Notes: generated by a model from the sequence alone, not told the origin. DNA of 41,533 nucleotides from an uncultured Oceanospirillales bacterium (GCA_947040555.1 CAMRBW010000021.1:1-41533), one strand, 5' to 3'; shown: positions 17,451 through 26,756, numbered from the stretch's first letter. A program made the numbers and translations.

Positions 17451-18845
17451 ATGCCACTTCATGAGAAATCCACGGTTCTCGACTCCATTCTTGATGATAT
17501 TTATTCGTCAAAAGATCTTTTTATTGTGATGCCGAAGTACAAAATACCCAACAAAGAGCAACTGGCAATCCATGCTTATCAAGTGGTTCATGATGAGCTA
17601 ATGCTGGATGGTAACTCTCGCCAAAATCTCGCTACGTTTTGCCAGACATGGGTCGAAGATGAAGTACACAAGCTCATGGATGAATGTATCGATAAGAATA
17701 TGATTGATAAAGATGAGTATCCGCAAACGGCTGGAATAGAGTCCCGTTGTGTTCATATGCTGGCGGACTTATGGCATGCGCCAGATGCGGATAACCCCAT
17801 GGGGTGTTCAACAACAGGATCAAGTGAAGCGGCAATGCTTGGTGGCATGGCACTCAAGTGGGCCTGGCGGGAAAAAATGAAGCAACAGGGCAAACCCACC
17901 GACAAACCAAATCTCATCTGTGGGCCGGTACAGGTGTGTTGGCATAAATTTGCCCGGTATTGGGATGTAGAGCTGCGTGAAATCCCAATGGAAGGGGACA
18001 GGCTCATCATGACGCCAGAAGAGGTTATAAAGCGTTGTGATGAAAATACTATAGGTGTCGTCCCAACGTTGGGGGTGACCTTTACCTGCCAATATGAACC
18101 CGTTAAAGCAGTGCATAAAGCATTAGATAGATTACAACAAGAAACCGGTCTGGATATTCCCATCCATGTTGATGGTGCGAGTGGAGGCTTTCTTGCGCCA
18201 TTTTGCGACCCGGATCTGGAATGGGATTTTCGCTTACCAAGAGTGAAGTCTATCAATGCTTCCGGACATAAGTTTGGCTTATCTCCCCTTGGGGTTGGTT
18301 GGGTAATATGGCGTGATGCAACCGTTTTGCACAAAGATTTAATCTTTAATGTTAACTACCTTGGTGGCAATATGCCGACCTTTGCGCTTAATTTCTCACG
18401 TCCGGGCGGACAGGTTGTGGCACAGTACTACAACTTCTTGCGTCTTGGCCGTGAAGGCTATCGGAAAATTCACCAGGCGTGTTATAACTCCGCTCGATAT
18501 CTTGCGAAAAAAATCGATAAGATAGGCATATTTAAAATTATATACGACGGTTATGGTGGTATTCCTGCACTTAGCTGGTCATTAAAAAAAGATGTGAATC
18601 CTGGCTTTAATCTCTATGACTTATCTGACCGGATTCGTTCAAGAGGTTGGCAGATCGCAGCTTACGCAATGCCGGCAAATCGTGAAGATTTAGTCATTAT
18701 GCGTATTTTGGTGCGTCATGGATTTAGCCGGGATTTAGCTGATTTGCTAGTAAATGACATTCAGCATTGTGTAGATTTCTTTGAAAAACGCCCAGTAGTT
18801 AATGGGAGTAATGCGGATGAGTCATCCAACTTTAATCATGGTTAG
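17451..18845 (+). CDS. gadB: Glutamate decarboxylase
   Basis: 464 residues, a PLP-dependent group II decarboxylase converting glutamate to GABA and CO2. Nearly full-length agreement with the GadA/GadB type (E. coli 466 aa): the N-terminal LPKYKIP-like segment [26 protein letters not shown] (PLP phosphate region), [13 protein letters not shown] (PLP-ring Asp) and [14 protein letters not shown] with the PLP lysine at K274. ATG 17451 has an AGGAG site 5 nt upstream, so the more upstream start is rejected. The usual acid-resistance partner gadC (glutamate/GABA antiporter) is not adjacent. GABA may therefore serve metabolism rather than acid export, unless gadC is elsewhere. Confidence 0.95.
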   Translation: MPLHEKSTVLDSILDDIYSSKDLFIVMPKYKIPNKEQLAIHAYQVVHDELMLDGNSRQNLATFCQTWVEDEVHKLMDECIDKNMIDKDEYPQTAGIESRCVHMLADLWHAPDADNPMGCSTTGSSEAAMLGGMALKWAWREKMKQQGKPTDKPNLICGPVQVCWHKFARYWDVELREIPMEGDRLIMTPEEVIKRCDENTIGVVPTLGVTFTCQYEPVKAVHKALDRLQQETGLDIPIHVDGASGGFLAPFCDPDLEWDFRLPRVKSINASGHKFGLSPLGVGWVIWRDATVLHKDLIFNVNYLGGNMPTFALNFSRPGGQVVAQYYNFLRLGREGYRKIHQACYNSARYLAKKIDKIGIFKIIYDGYGGIPALSWSLKKDVNPGFNLYDLSDRIRSRGWQIAAYAMPANREDLVIMRILVRHGFSRDLADLLVNDIQHCVDFFEKRPVVNGSNADESSNFNHG

Positions 18846-18962
18846 CAATAAACAAAAGTGTTGCTGAAAGCTGGCGATTACTTAAAATTCCGCGTTAAGT
18901 ATATTCACATATACATCAAATAGTCTGGAAAGTGTTTAAACTTCCGTTACCACTTTTAATGT

Positions 18963-20429
18963 ATGAACTCGAAACCGATGTCCGAGATTCCACACACTCA
19001 TCACTCTGCCCTTCAAGATGCCATCGAATGGGCGCTGCTCCATGGTTTTGCTCTGAAAACAGCGTCGGGAGCCGCAATACACTGTGCATTTAGTCTTGCA
19101 CCTACGTTAATTGACCGGGAGCGTTTCCAGAAGCTAAAGCAGGCTGTACCGCTGTTTGGTAAACTGCTTCATGCTGTGTCTGAAGATTACAATTTTATTC
19201 AGCGGATTATGGCACCTATCGCTGATGCGGATGCCTTTTTTGCACAACTGGTTAAGCTGCACCAACAGATTCATAACGGGACAGAACCAGAGCGACGTCT
19301 ATCCATGCTATTTATGCGTTCTGACTTTATGGACGACGCAGAGCGGGGGCCACGCATTATCGAATTCAATGGCATCGCCGCAGGCATGGGGCCCTTCGGA
19401 CAGCGAGCCCATGAGTTGCACGGCTATATGCAGCAACAATGGCCCGAGGTTTTCCAGCACTGGTCGCCTGTTTGTGATCTGGAGCTGATCGAAAACCCCG
19501 CTATTAAACAGCTGTCCGCTGCCATTGCCTGTGCCGCCAGACAAATTCACGGCGAGTTCAACGACAGTGAACAGCCACTCTTTATCATGGTGGTGCAGGA
19601 AAACGAGGACAATGTCTTTGACCAGCACCTGCTCGAGCAAGGGTTGCAAGCTCTTGGTATCCGCACCCAGCGCAGAACATTCCGTGAGCTGCATGAGCAG
19701 CTGAGCAGTGGTGACGATGGTCGTCTGTTGCTGGTCGGGCATGGTGGTGTTGATTGCATTTATCTGCGTGCCGGTTACCAGCATCAGGACTATTTGGCCG
19801 AAGATCTGGTTGAACCGGATTGCTGTGAAACCCTGATCCAGACCAGAGCCTTTATGGAGAAACACCGGGTTGCTATCAATGCCACTGTCGGCCAGCAACT
19901 GGCGACCTGCAAACGGGTTCAGATGATCTTGACCACCATGGAAGCCTCCGCTCTCGCCCGTTTCGGCCTGTCGCTGACAGACGCTGAAATTGTGAAGACA
20001 TTTCTTGGGGAGATGTATCCGGTCGGTGCCGATTCTGCTGAGTGGTTTGAAAGACAGGATGCGGATAACTGGGTTCTGAAAAATCAGGGTGAAGGTGGGG
20101 GGCACTGCGTATTCAATCAGGACATCCAGCCTCGGCTGGAGAGTCTGGAGCCGGAAGAGTTCAGCGCCTGGTCGCTGATGCGGCGCCTGCATCCAGCCCA
20201 TCGCCCCCGCCCCGCGCTGCTGGTACGTAAAGGACACCCAATGATTGTTGAGGACCTTATCAGCGAGATCGGCATATTTACGGTACATATCGATGGGCAA
20301 CCTGCCACTGATGAGGGGGGATACGCCGGCTATCTGATCCGCAGCAAACCGGCTTCTGTTTCGGAAGGTGGTGTTCACAGTGGTCTGGGCGCGGCGGATT
20401 CGCTGGCCGTTTACACACCGCCATCCTGA
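18963..20429 (+). CDS. Eukaryotic-type glutathione synthetase (ATP-grasp)
   Basis: 488 residues. It matches the eukaryotic GSS fold, which has no recognisable sequence similarity to bacterial GshB. Motifs in GSS order: RSDFMDD, IIEFNGIAAGMG (E134 and N136 as Mg ligands), QENEDNVFDQHLLE, IYLRAGY, TVGQQLATCKRVQ, WVLKNQGEGGGH (ATP-grasp glycine loop, E377), and near the C-terminus RSKPASVSEGGVHSGLG. Human GSS has, from memory, serines at the positions that here read A139 and G141 in the IEFNGIAAG segment. The acceptor or dipeptide specificity may therefore differ. No gamma-glutamylcysteine ligase is adjacent. Alternatives are a related ligase joining a gamma-glutamyl dipeptide to another amine or amino acid. 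Probably acquired by transfer. Confidence 0.85.
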   Translation: MNSKPMSEIPHTHHSALQDAIEWALLHGFALKTASGAAIHCAFSLAPTLIDRERFQKLKQAVPLFGKLLHAVSEDYNFIQRIMAPIADADAFFAQLVKLHQQIHNGTEPERRLSMLFMRSDFMDDAERGPRIIEFNGIAAGMGPFGQRAHELHGYMQQQWPEVFQHWSPVCDLELIENPAIKQLSAAIACAARQIHGEFNDSEQPLFIMVVQENEDNVFDQHLLEQGLQALGIRTQRRTFRELHEQLSSGDDGRLLLVGHGGVDCIYLRAGYQHQDYLAEDLVEPDCCETLIQTRAFMEKHRVAINATVGQQLATCKRVQMILTTMEASALARFGLSLTDAEIVKTFLGEMYPVGADSAEWFERQDADNWVLKNQGEGGGHCVFNQDIQPRLESLEPEEFSAWSLMRRLHPAHRPRPALLVRKGHPMIVEDLISEIGIFTVHIDGQPATDEGGYAGYLIRSKPASVSEGGVHSGLGAADSLAVYTPPS

Positions 20430-20536
20430 AAATACAGAGGTAATCTCCGCGGTAACCATAACCGCACAAAAAACGTGAACGTTTAAGCCTTCTTGTGCTT
20501 CAGTCGTGCTAGCCTTTACAGCCTCTATTTTTCGGA

Positions 20537-21241
20537 ATGGTTCATTCAGGTATGCGGCTTTTCGACAGCTTGGTCTTCAGATCGACGAAGAGGTTAAGGG
20601 ATAGGTTCATAGGTGGAAAGGTTCTTGCGAGAGGCCTCCTGCTGGCAACGGCATTGCTGCAGGTTGCCCATGGGGTAAGTGCTCATATTTATCTGGCAAA
20701 TGTGATATTACCTCCTCTACAGCCCAGTAAAACCGCTGATGAAAATATTGGAAACGCCGTTTTGCCAGTAAAATATGAGCAGTTACCCCATGGGGTATCC
20801 GCTCATCAGAATATCATCATCTTTGGCTGCGTAGAGACAGTGACGCTGCCAGCTCTCGCTCTGGATCTGAAAGCCAGAGTCGATACCGGAGCCGGTCTCT
20901 CCTCTTTGGATGCCCGCAATATTGAAGAATTTATCAGGGATGGTGAAAGCTGGGTCAGTTTTCAGGTAAAGGAGCGGGTATCCGGTGTGTGTAAAAAACT
21001 GTGTCTGCCGGTTATCTCTTATGTACAGATCAAACGACATGGGCAGAAGTCCCAGTGCCGTCCCGTGGTCTCCCTGCCGATTGCCCTGGGCAACCGGCAG
21101 GGAGAAACTCTGTTCACTCTTACCGATCGCAGCCACTTTGATTATCCCGTCTTGATTGGCAGAAGCTATATGGAGAAGAGCTATCCAGACGACAGGACTC
21201 TGGTTGATGTTAAGCGTGACCATATTGTCAGCAAACCATAA
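20537..21241 (+). CDS. Retropepsin-like (PF05618, RimB-type) protease with N-terminal signal anchor
   Basis: 234 residues. The C-terminal half, from about residue 95, is the so-called ATP-dependent zinc protease family. It has the motif ALDLKARVDTGAGLSSLDA (catalytic-type DTG, D116) and ends near YPVLIGRSYM, a pattern like retropepsins. Relatives such as RimB cut poly-glutamate tails added by the ATP-grasp enzyme RimK. The first 50 residues include a hydrophobic segment (about 31-48, ARGLLLATALLQVAHGVSA), suggesting export or membrane anchoring. Between about 45 and 90 the DNA holds an inverted repeat, and HGVSAH occurs twice. The start is uncertain (20537 or ATG 20552). Its neighbour upstream is an ATP-grasp ligase, an arrangement reminiscent of rimK-rimB. 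Confidence 0.75.
   Translation: MVHSGMRLFDSLVFRSTKRLRDRFIGGKVLARGLLLATALLQVAHGVSAHIYLANVILPPLQPSKTADENIGNAVLPVKYEQLPHGVSAHQNIIIFGCVETVTLPALALDLKARVDTGAGLSSLDARNIEEFIRDGESWVSFQVKERVSGVCKKLCLPVISYVQIKRHGQKSQCRPVVSLPIALGNRQGETLFTLTDRSHFDYPVLIGRSYMEKSYPDDRTLVDVKRDHIVSKP
20666..20795. repeat. 35-bp inverted repeat with 60-nt spacer, plus a direct repeat, inside the protease gene
   Basis: Arm 1 is 20666-20700 and arm 2 is 20761-20795. The reverse complement of one matches the other with 4 mismatches in 35. Each arm contains CCATGGGGTA, and the second carries the perfect palindrome TACCCCATGGGGTA at 20784-20797. CCATGGGGTAnnnGCTCAT also occurs as a direct repeat (20668 and 20788), encoding HGVSAH twice. 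Confidence 0.85.
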
Positions 21242-21571
21242 AAGTTCGTCCATTCCCCCCCGAAATATGTCACACGCATCGGATTGTATCGCCATGCCGT
21301 TCTCTATCTCTGGGAATACGTCAACGACTGCTGGTGCCCGGTTTGCCGCCGAGGGCGTTCTTTTGGGCGTGTGTACCAAAAAGAGATCATGGTTCTTGAT
21401 GCCAGCAGTGATACCAACAGCGATTCACGGAAAATACGACTCTGTGCCAATGGATTTTCCGCAGAAAGCTGTCGTAAAATAGCCTGCCGTAAAATAGCCT
21501 GTCGCCAACCGGACTACTCTTTCACCCTGAGCAGCAGATAGCTTTAATGCTGTTCCGCAGAATGTAGAATT
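21242..21571. other. Gap between protease and membrane-protein genes; small Cys-rich open frame
   Basis: 330 bp with no gene that can be called with confidence. One plus frame, open from just after the protease stop to 21541, encodes a Cys-rich peptide (CWCPVC, then repeated CRKIA) with only a TTG start (21284). Near its end GTAAAATAGCCTG is repeated in tandem at 21474-21501. No family resemblance was seen. Confidence 0.3.
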
Positions 21572-23458
21572 ATGTGGCCACTTCCTTTTCGAAAAGGTTT
21601 GAACCAGAGTCAGCAACACGATAGTCAGCTTGAGCTGGATACTCGTGGTCAACGCGTTCTGGAAAAAATCGCCAGTGCTCCCCACAAAGAACCATGGGCT
21701 GTCACCTTGATGATGCTGGCCTGGACAGCCGGTCCGGTTACGCTGCTAACCGTCACCATGGCCACATGGATTGGTTACGGTCAGCCCATGGATCTGGAGC
21801 GGGCGACCTACTTTTTGGTTTACTCTGTCATCGCTGGTCTGCTGGGTATCCTTACCAAAATTATCTATAACACCACCCATGGTCATCGGGAGTCGAAGGA
21901 TGCCCGTGCCCTGCTGGAGGTGGTCGACCGTTTGCCAGAAATTATCTATATGGTACGAGATCTGCGTCTGGCTAACCTTGGTCCGGACAACCGTCGTATA
22001 GAATCCGCAGGTATTCTGCTGCGTAAATTTGATCTTGGCCCTGAGTGGATCGCCTGCGCCATCGAAGACCTTACCGGCAGCCATGAACTGGCCAAGAGTG
22101 CAGAGCGCATCGAGCTGTATCGCCGTGCCGGTCTCTACAATCGTATGAATGATCTGGTACAGGCTACCGCTGAAATGGCGGATGAGTATGTGGCCGAACT
22201 GCGCCAGACCCACCCACGCATTTCTGCCGCTATGGCTGCGCGTCTCAAGGGGCTGGCGCCTGATATACGACAAGGTCAGTCCAGGGAGCCACTGTTTCTG
22301 GAACGGATACTGGCCGCGATCGAAGAAGAGAACGAAGAGCTGATCACCCTGCCCGATGTCGAGCACCTGTTGGCTCTCTGTTTCGAGTTGATGTGTGGCC
22401 GCAGCATCACCTACCTGAAGGTCGAGTATAAAGGTGGCGACTGGAATTTGACCAAGGCCATCGACCGGATGGAACACTGTCGCAACGATTATCGTCTGGC
22501 TCGCGCCAGGGTCTACAGCCGTCTGCGGGCACTGGCTGCCTATATCGATTATGTCTTCCCGACCGAGGATAGTATCGCCTCATCCCAGGGGCTGAGTATG
22601 CGTATATTGCTGGATGCCAGCATAGAAGGCATCAACCGTCTGGCTGAGGAGGTGAACGACTGTCGACGTCAGGTCAATCTCACCGGGCGCAATCTATCCG
22701 GGCTGCAAATGCGCCTGACCCAACTGGTCAAGGCTCTGGAACTCTATCGTGCGGCCCATTCTGCCTGGCAACGGGAGGGGCGAGAAGGTCGTCATTTTAA
22801 CCGGGCCTTGAAGGTCTGGCAGCAACGCAGCAAGCAGTGGCAGCAGCGGGGTGGCGAAAATCTTAAACGGGGATTGGTGGTCTCTGAACAGACTGTTGCA
22901 CTCAGTGATGAAGACAAAATTACCTTTGCCCATGAGCTCAGTCAGTGGTTGAAAGAGAACCGCATTCGACGATACAGCCGTGGCAGTAAAGTCAGTGAGA
23001 AGGTGCTGACTATTATCCGGGCAAGAGAGCTGGCGATTGAAGTGGTGCTGATGCTGGAACCCTTGATTCATCTCCATGACCCGGAAATCCAGCGTGCCAT
23101 TGATAACTCTCCACTTTCCACCATGGCACCTCTGGAGCCGGGTATGAGTCCGATGACTAAAGCGGCACTCGGCCAGGCAATGGCCAATGCTATCGAGGTT
23201 GATCTGGCCGATATGGCGGAGAAATTGGCGCAGAATCTGATCCGTTACTATCGTGTTCCCCTGAGTCAGGCAACTATTGATTTTCTCGTCAATAACTATA
23301 ACGCCAGCCGGAACCGGCTTGAGTTTATAGCCCAGCACGAAACACCACAGTCTCCGGGCCACTGCAATACCAGCTCAACTCTTGAACTGCCTGAGGTTAT
23401 TCGTTATTGGGAAACTACTGAGTACAACGCAAGGCGTACACTGGATTTGCTCCAGTAG
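21572..23458 (+). CDS. Conserved-looking membrane protein with large cytoplasmic helical domain, function unknown
   Basis: 628 residues, not recognised. The N-terminal region has two membrane segments (about 43-66 and 79-98) separated by a short loop. The remaining about 520 residues are soluble and strongly helical, rich in Arg, Glu and Leu (LARARVYSRLRALAAYIDYV, RLTQLVKALELYRAAHSAW). No ATPase, nuclease or kinase motif is visible. The coding character is unmistakable (long, continuous, typical codon use). It follows the protease gene by 330 bp on the same strand and precedes the cyd promoter. Membrane-scaffold or signalling roles are possible but not supported by any motif. Confidence 0.75.
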   Translation: MWPLPFRKGLNQSQQHDSQLELDTRGQRVLEKIASAPHKEPWAVTLMMLAWTAGPVTLLTVTMATWIGYGQPMDLERATYFLVYSVIAGLLGILTKIIYNTTHGHRESKDARALLEVVDRLPEIIYMVRDLRLANLGPDNRRIESAGILLRKFDLGPEWIACAIEDLTGSHELAKSAERIELYRRAGLYNRMNDLVQATAEMADEYVAELRQTHPRISAAMAARLKGLAPDIRQGQSREPLFLERILAAIEEENEELITLPDVEHLLALCFELMCGRSITYLKVEYKGGDWNLTKAIDRMEHCRNDYRLARARVYSRLRALAAYIDYVFPTEDSIASSQGLSMRILLDASIEGINRLAEEVNDCRRQVNLTGRNLSGLQMRLTQLVKALELYRAAHSAWQREGREGRHFNRALKVWQQRSKQWQQRGGENLKRGLVVSEQTVALSDEDKITFAHELSQWLKENRIRRYSRGSKVSEKVLTIIRARELAIEVVLMLEPLIHLHDPEIQRAIDNSPLSTMAPLEPGMSPMTKAALGQAMANAIEVDLADMAEKLAQNLIRYYRVPLSQATIDFLVNNYNASRNRLEFIAQHETPQSPGHCNTSSTLELPEVIRYWETTEYNARRTLDLLQ

Positions 23459-23747
23459 TCTGCTGTCAAAACGGTTGGCAGGGAGGCAGATTTTTATGCC
23501 TTTCAGTGTTTCTTTTTCTGTACATGATCAAAGACTATGAAGGGAGGGGTTTGGGCAGCCCGTCCCTCTTTAGCAGACCGAATCGGGCATTGCTTTTTTG
23601 ATGCCTGGCAAGGCCCACTCCCGGCCCAGGCGCTGGTTTTGCGACTTTTTTTTCGCACAAGCAATCATTCCTTCAGCCATTAGCCAACGTTATACCTCAC
23701 TCCCTATAAGCACAGCTTGCCGAGAGCCTTTTTATGATATATAGCAG
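23459..23747. other. Intergenic region upstream of the cyd promoter
   Basis: No gene seen. It contains a weak inverted repeat with a T-rich loop (TGCGA / TCGCA around 23640-23657) and a G-rich/C-rich pair at 23541-23567 that could help end transcription of the 628-residue gene. No clear FNR or ArcA box was found by eye. Confidence 0.4.
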
Positions 23748-23776
23748 TCGAGATAAATTTTTCATCTCACTATAAT
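23748..23776 (+). promoter_or_regulatory. Candidate sigma-70 promoter of cydABX
   Basis: TCGAGA, a 17-nt spacer and a perfect TATAAT at 23771-23776, leaving a leader of about 90 nt before the cydA ATG. Confidence 0.55.
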
Positions 23777-23874
23777 AGGCCCCCTCCTGTTCCTGTGCGG
23801 TGCTACTTTACAGTCGGCTCTCAAGAAAGCATGACTGTGAGCGAGTGTTGCCCTCTGTCTTTGGATACACGCCT

Positions 23875-25455
23875 ATGATTTCAGATTATGTGGTCGATCT
23901 ATCGAGGCTTCAGTTCGCACTGACGGCCTTGTATCACTTTTTGTTTGTGCCCCTTACTTTGGGGTTGAGCTTTATGCTCGCCATCATGGAGTCGGTCTAT
24001 GTGATGACCGGCAAACAGGTCTATAAGGATATGACCAAATTCTGGGGCAAGCTGTTTGGTATTAACTTTGCCCTGGGTGTGGCCACCGGTCTCACCATGG
24101 AGTTCCAGTTTGGTACCAACTGGTCTTATTACTCCCATTACGTGGGTGATATTTTCGGAGCGCCTCTGGCCATTGAAGGTCTGATGGCCTTCTTCCTGGA
24201 ATCCACCTTCGTCGGCATGTTCTTCTTCGGCTGGGACCGTATGACCCGTGTACAGCACCTTGCCTGTACCTGGCTGGTTGCCATAGGCTCTAACTTCTCC
24301 GCCCTGTGGATTCTGGTGGCCAACGCCTGGATGCAGAACCCTGTTGGTGCCGAGTTCAACTTTGAAACCATGCGTATGGAGATGACCAGTTTCGGTGAAG
24401 TCTTCTTCAACCCTGTGGCTCAGGTGAAATTCGTTCACACCGTTGCCGCTGGCTACACGACAGGTGCTATGTTTGTACTGTCTATCAGTGCTTACTATCT
24501 GCTGAAAGGCCGCGATATCGGCTTTGCCCGTCGCTCCTTTGCCGTTGCTTCCGGTTTCGGTCTGGCTGCCATCCTCTCCACTATCCTTCTGGGTGATGAA
24601 TCCGGCTACCAGCTCGGTGACGTACAGGAGATGAAGCTGGCGGCAATCGAAGCGGAGTGGGACACCTACCCTGCACCCGCGCCGTTTACCGTGATTGGTC
24701 TCCCCGATCAAGAAAACATGGAGACCGACTATGCGGTAAAGATTCCCTGGATTATGGGCTTGATCGCCACCCGCTCCTTCACAGAAGAAGTGATGGGTAT
24801 CAAAGATCAAATTATTCGTAACGAAGGTCGCATCCGTGATGGTATGGACGCCTACCGCCTGCTGGAAGAGTTGAGGGCCGGTAACGACACCCCGGAAAAA
24901 CGTGAAGCCTTCCTGTCTGTGCAGGGTACTCTGGGCTATGGTCTGCTGCTCAAGCGTTACACTGACGACGTTATTGATGCGACCGACGAGCAAATTAAAA
25001 AGGCCGCTCTGGACACCGTTCCTAACGTTCTGCCACTGTTCTTCTCCTTCCGCATCATGGTTGGCTGCGGCATGATCATGCTGCTGGTATTCATCTCTGC
25101 GTTCTACCTGACCGCCCGTCGTATTGAACACCAGAGCCCACGCTTCCTGTGGCTGGTACTGTTCTGTCTGCCACTGCCATGGATCGCCTCAGAAGCGGGC
25201 TGGTTTGTTGCGGAGTATGGCCGTCAGCCATGGACTGTGGCCGGTATGCTGCCGACCTGGATGTCCGCCTCCAGCCTCACCGTCACCGACCTGTATATGA
25301 GTATTGCCGGCTTCACCGTGTTCTACGCCATATTTGCGGTTATTGAAGTCTACCTGATGGTGAAGTACGCCAAAATGGGGCCAAGTAGCCTGCACACTGG
25401 TCGCTACCACTTCGAACAACAGAAGATTGGCGAAACCGCCATGAGCACCCATTAA
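23875..25455 (+). CDS. cydA: Cytochrome bd ubiquinol oxidase subunit I
   Basis: 526 residues (E. coli 522). Inner-membrane subunit carrying haems b558, b595 and d, oxidising ubiquinol and reducing O2 with high affinity. Visible are [20 protein letters not shown] (haem His, H21 here), [19 protein letters not shown] with the two conserved Glu, and a full-length Q-loop containing [12 protein letters not shown] and KLAAIEAEW, i.e. the long-Q-loop form. ATG 23875 is chosen because the conserved N-terminus begins there. Upstream in-frame starts would add residues not typical of the family. First gene of the cydABX operon. Confidence 0.97.
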   Translation: MISDYVVDLSRLQFALTALYHFLFVPLTLGLSFMLAIMESVYVMTGKQVYKDMTKFWGKLFGINFALGVATGLTMEFQFGTNWSYYSHYVGDIFGAPLAIEGLMAFFLESTFVGMFFFGWDRMTRVQHLACTWLVAIGSNFSALWILVANAWMQNPVGAEFNFETMRMEMTSFGEVFFNPVAQVKFVHTVAAGYTTGAMFVLSISAYYLLKGRDIGFARRSFAVASGFGLAAILSTILLGDESGYQLGDVQEMKLAAIEAEWDTYPAPAPFTVIGLPDQENMETDYAVKIPWIMGLIATRSFTEEVMGIKDQIIRNEGRIRDGMDAYRLLEELRAGNDTPEKREAFLSVQGTLGYGLLLKRYTDDVIDATDEQIKKAALDTVPNVLPLFFSFRIMVGCGMIMLLVFISAFYLTARRIEHQSPRFLWLVLFCLPLPWIASEAGWFVAEYGRQPWTVAGMLPTWMSASSLTVTDLYMSIAGFTVFYAIFAVIEVYLMVKYAKMGPSSLHTGRYHFEQQKIGETAMSTH

Positions 25456-25477
25456 TGGACGTTTGACGGAGATTGCC

Positions 25478-26623
25478 ATGATCGAACTCTTTACAAACTA
25501 TGAGCTGTTGAAAATAACGTGGTGGATGCTGATCGGCGTACTGCTGATTGGCTTCTCCATCACCGGTGGTTATGACCTCGGCTCCGCCGGGCTGCTGACC
25601 CTTATCGGCCAGAACAACACCGAGCGTCGTGTCATCATCAATGCTGTTGCGCCCCACTGGGATGGCAATCAGGTCTGGTTTATCACCGCCGGTGGCGCCA
25701 TCTTTGCGGCCTGGCCGATTGTTTATGCGACCGCGTTCAGCGGTTTCTATTGGGCGATGATGCTGGTATTGCTTGCACTGATGCTGCGACCTCTTGCGTT
25801 TGAATACCGTGCCAAGGTGGACGATGCCCAGAAGAAGTGGTGTGATATCGCTCTGGTCATCAGCGGTCTGGTACCGGCCCTGATCTTCGGCGTGGCGTTC
25901 GGTAATCTGTTCCAGGGCTACGGCTTTGATATGGATAACTACCTGCGCACCTCCTTCCAGGCTAATTTCTTTAGCCTGCTGAACCCGTTCGGCATTCTAT
26001 GTGGCATCGTCAGCCTGAGCATGATTCTGATGCAGGGTGCCAGCTGGCTCAACCTGCGTACAGCGGGAAGTGTTCAGATTCGTGCGGCAGGTGTCGCTCG
26101 TATTATGGGAATTGTGGTACTGGTGACCTTCGCTCTTGGTGGTCTCTGTCTGACCCAGATGCCCGGTTATGTGATCACCAGTGTCATCGATATGGCTGGT
26201 AGCGCCAACCCGATGAACAAGACTGTGGCCTTCGGTGAGGCGGGTGCCTGGCTGAGCAACTTCGGCATCTATTCATGGATGATTCTGGCACCGGTGCTCG
26301 GTTTTACTGGTGCGGGTAGTGTCGTTTATCTTAACGGTAGAATACCTGCTCTGGGCTTCCTGTGCAGCTCGCTGTCCAACGCCGGTATTATCATGACGGC
26401 AGGTTTCTCCCTGTTTCCGTTCATTCTGCCGTCCAGCACCAACCCGAACGTCAGTCTGACCGTATGGGATGCGACATCCAGTGAGCTTACCCTCGGCATC
26501 ATGACCTTCGTAGCTATGGTGTTTGTCCCTCTCATTCTTGGTTACACGACTTGGTGTTTCTATAAGATGTGGGGCAAGGTGGACAGTCAGCATATCGAAA
26601 CAAACACCCATTCCCTGTACTAA
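25478..26623 (+). CDS. cydB: Cytochrome bd ubiquinol oxidase subunit II
   Basis: 381 residues (E. coli 379). Polytopic partner of CydA. Typical starting segment ITWWMLIGVLLIGFSITGGYDLG and the FLGxNQ-like region PHWDGNQVWFITAGGAIFAAWP are present. ATG 25478 has a GGAG site 6 nt upstream and lies 22 bp after the cydA stop. An upstream TTG is rejected. Its stop codon abuts the ribosome-binding site of cydX. Confidence 0.97.
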   Translation: MIELFTNYELLKITWWMLIGVLLIGFSITGGYDLGSAGLLTLIGQNNTERRVIINAVAPHWDGNQVWFITAGGAIFAAWPIVYATAFSGFYWAMMLVLLALMLRPLAFEYRAKVDDAQKKWCDIALVISGLVPALIFGVAFGNLFQGYGFDMDNYLRTSFQANFFSLLNPFGILCGIVSLSMILMQGASWLNLRTAGSVQIRAAGVARIMGIVVLVTFALGGLCLTQMPGYVITSVIDMAGSANPMNKTVAFGEAGAWLSNFGIYSWMILAPVLGFTGAGSVVYLNGRIPALGFLCSSLSNAGIIMTAGFSLFPFILPSSTNPNVSLTVWDATSSELTLGIMTFVAMVFVPLILGYTTWCFYKMWGKVDSQHIETNTHSLY

Positions 26624-26636
26624 AAGGAGTTAACGC

Positions 26637-26756
26637 ATGTGGTACTTTGCATGGATTTTGGGCGTGCTGCTGGCCTGCTCTTTCGGCATTATTAACGTGA
26701 TGTGGTATGAGTTCCACGAACACGATTTTGATAAGAAAAACAATGAGTTAGATTAA
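26637..26756 (+). CDS. cydX: Cytochrome bd oxidase small subunit CydX
   Basis: 39 residues, short enough to be missed by usual length cut-offs. The sequence opens MWYFAWILGVLLACSFGII, almost identical to E. coli CydX/YbgT, with one membrane helix and an acidic tail (HEHDFDKKNNELD). CydX binds CydA and stabilises the haems of the bd oxidase. A strong AAAGGAGT site lies 7 nt before the ATG, directly after the cydB stop. No ybgE follows. Confidence 0.95.
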   Translation: MWYFAWILGVLLACSFGIINVMWYEFHEHDFDKKNNELD

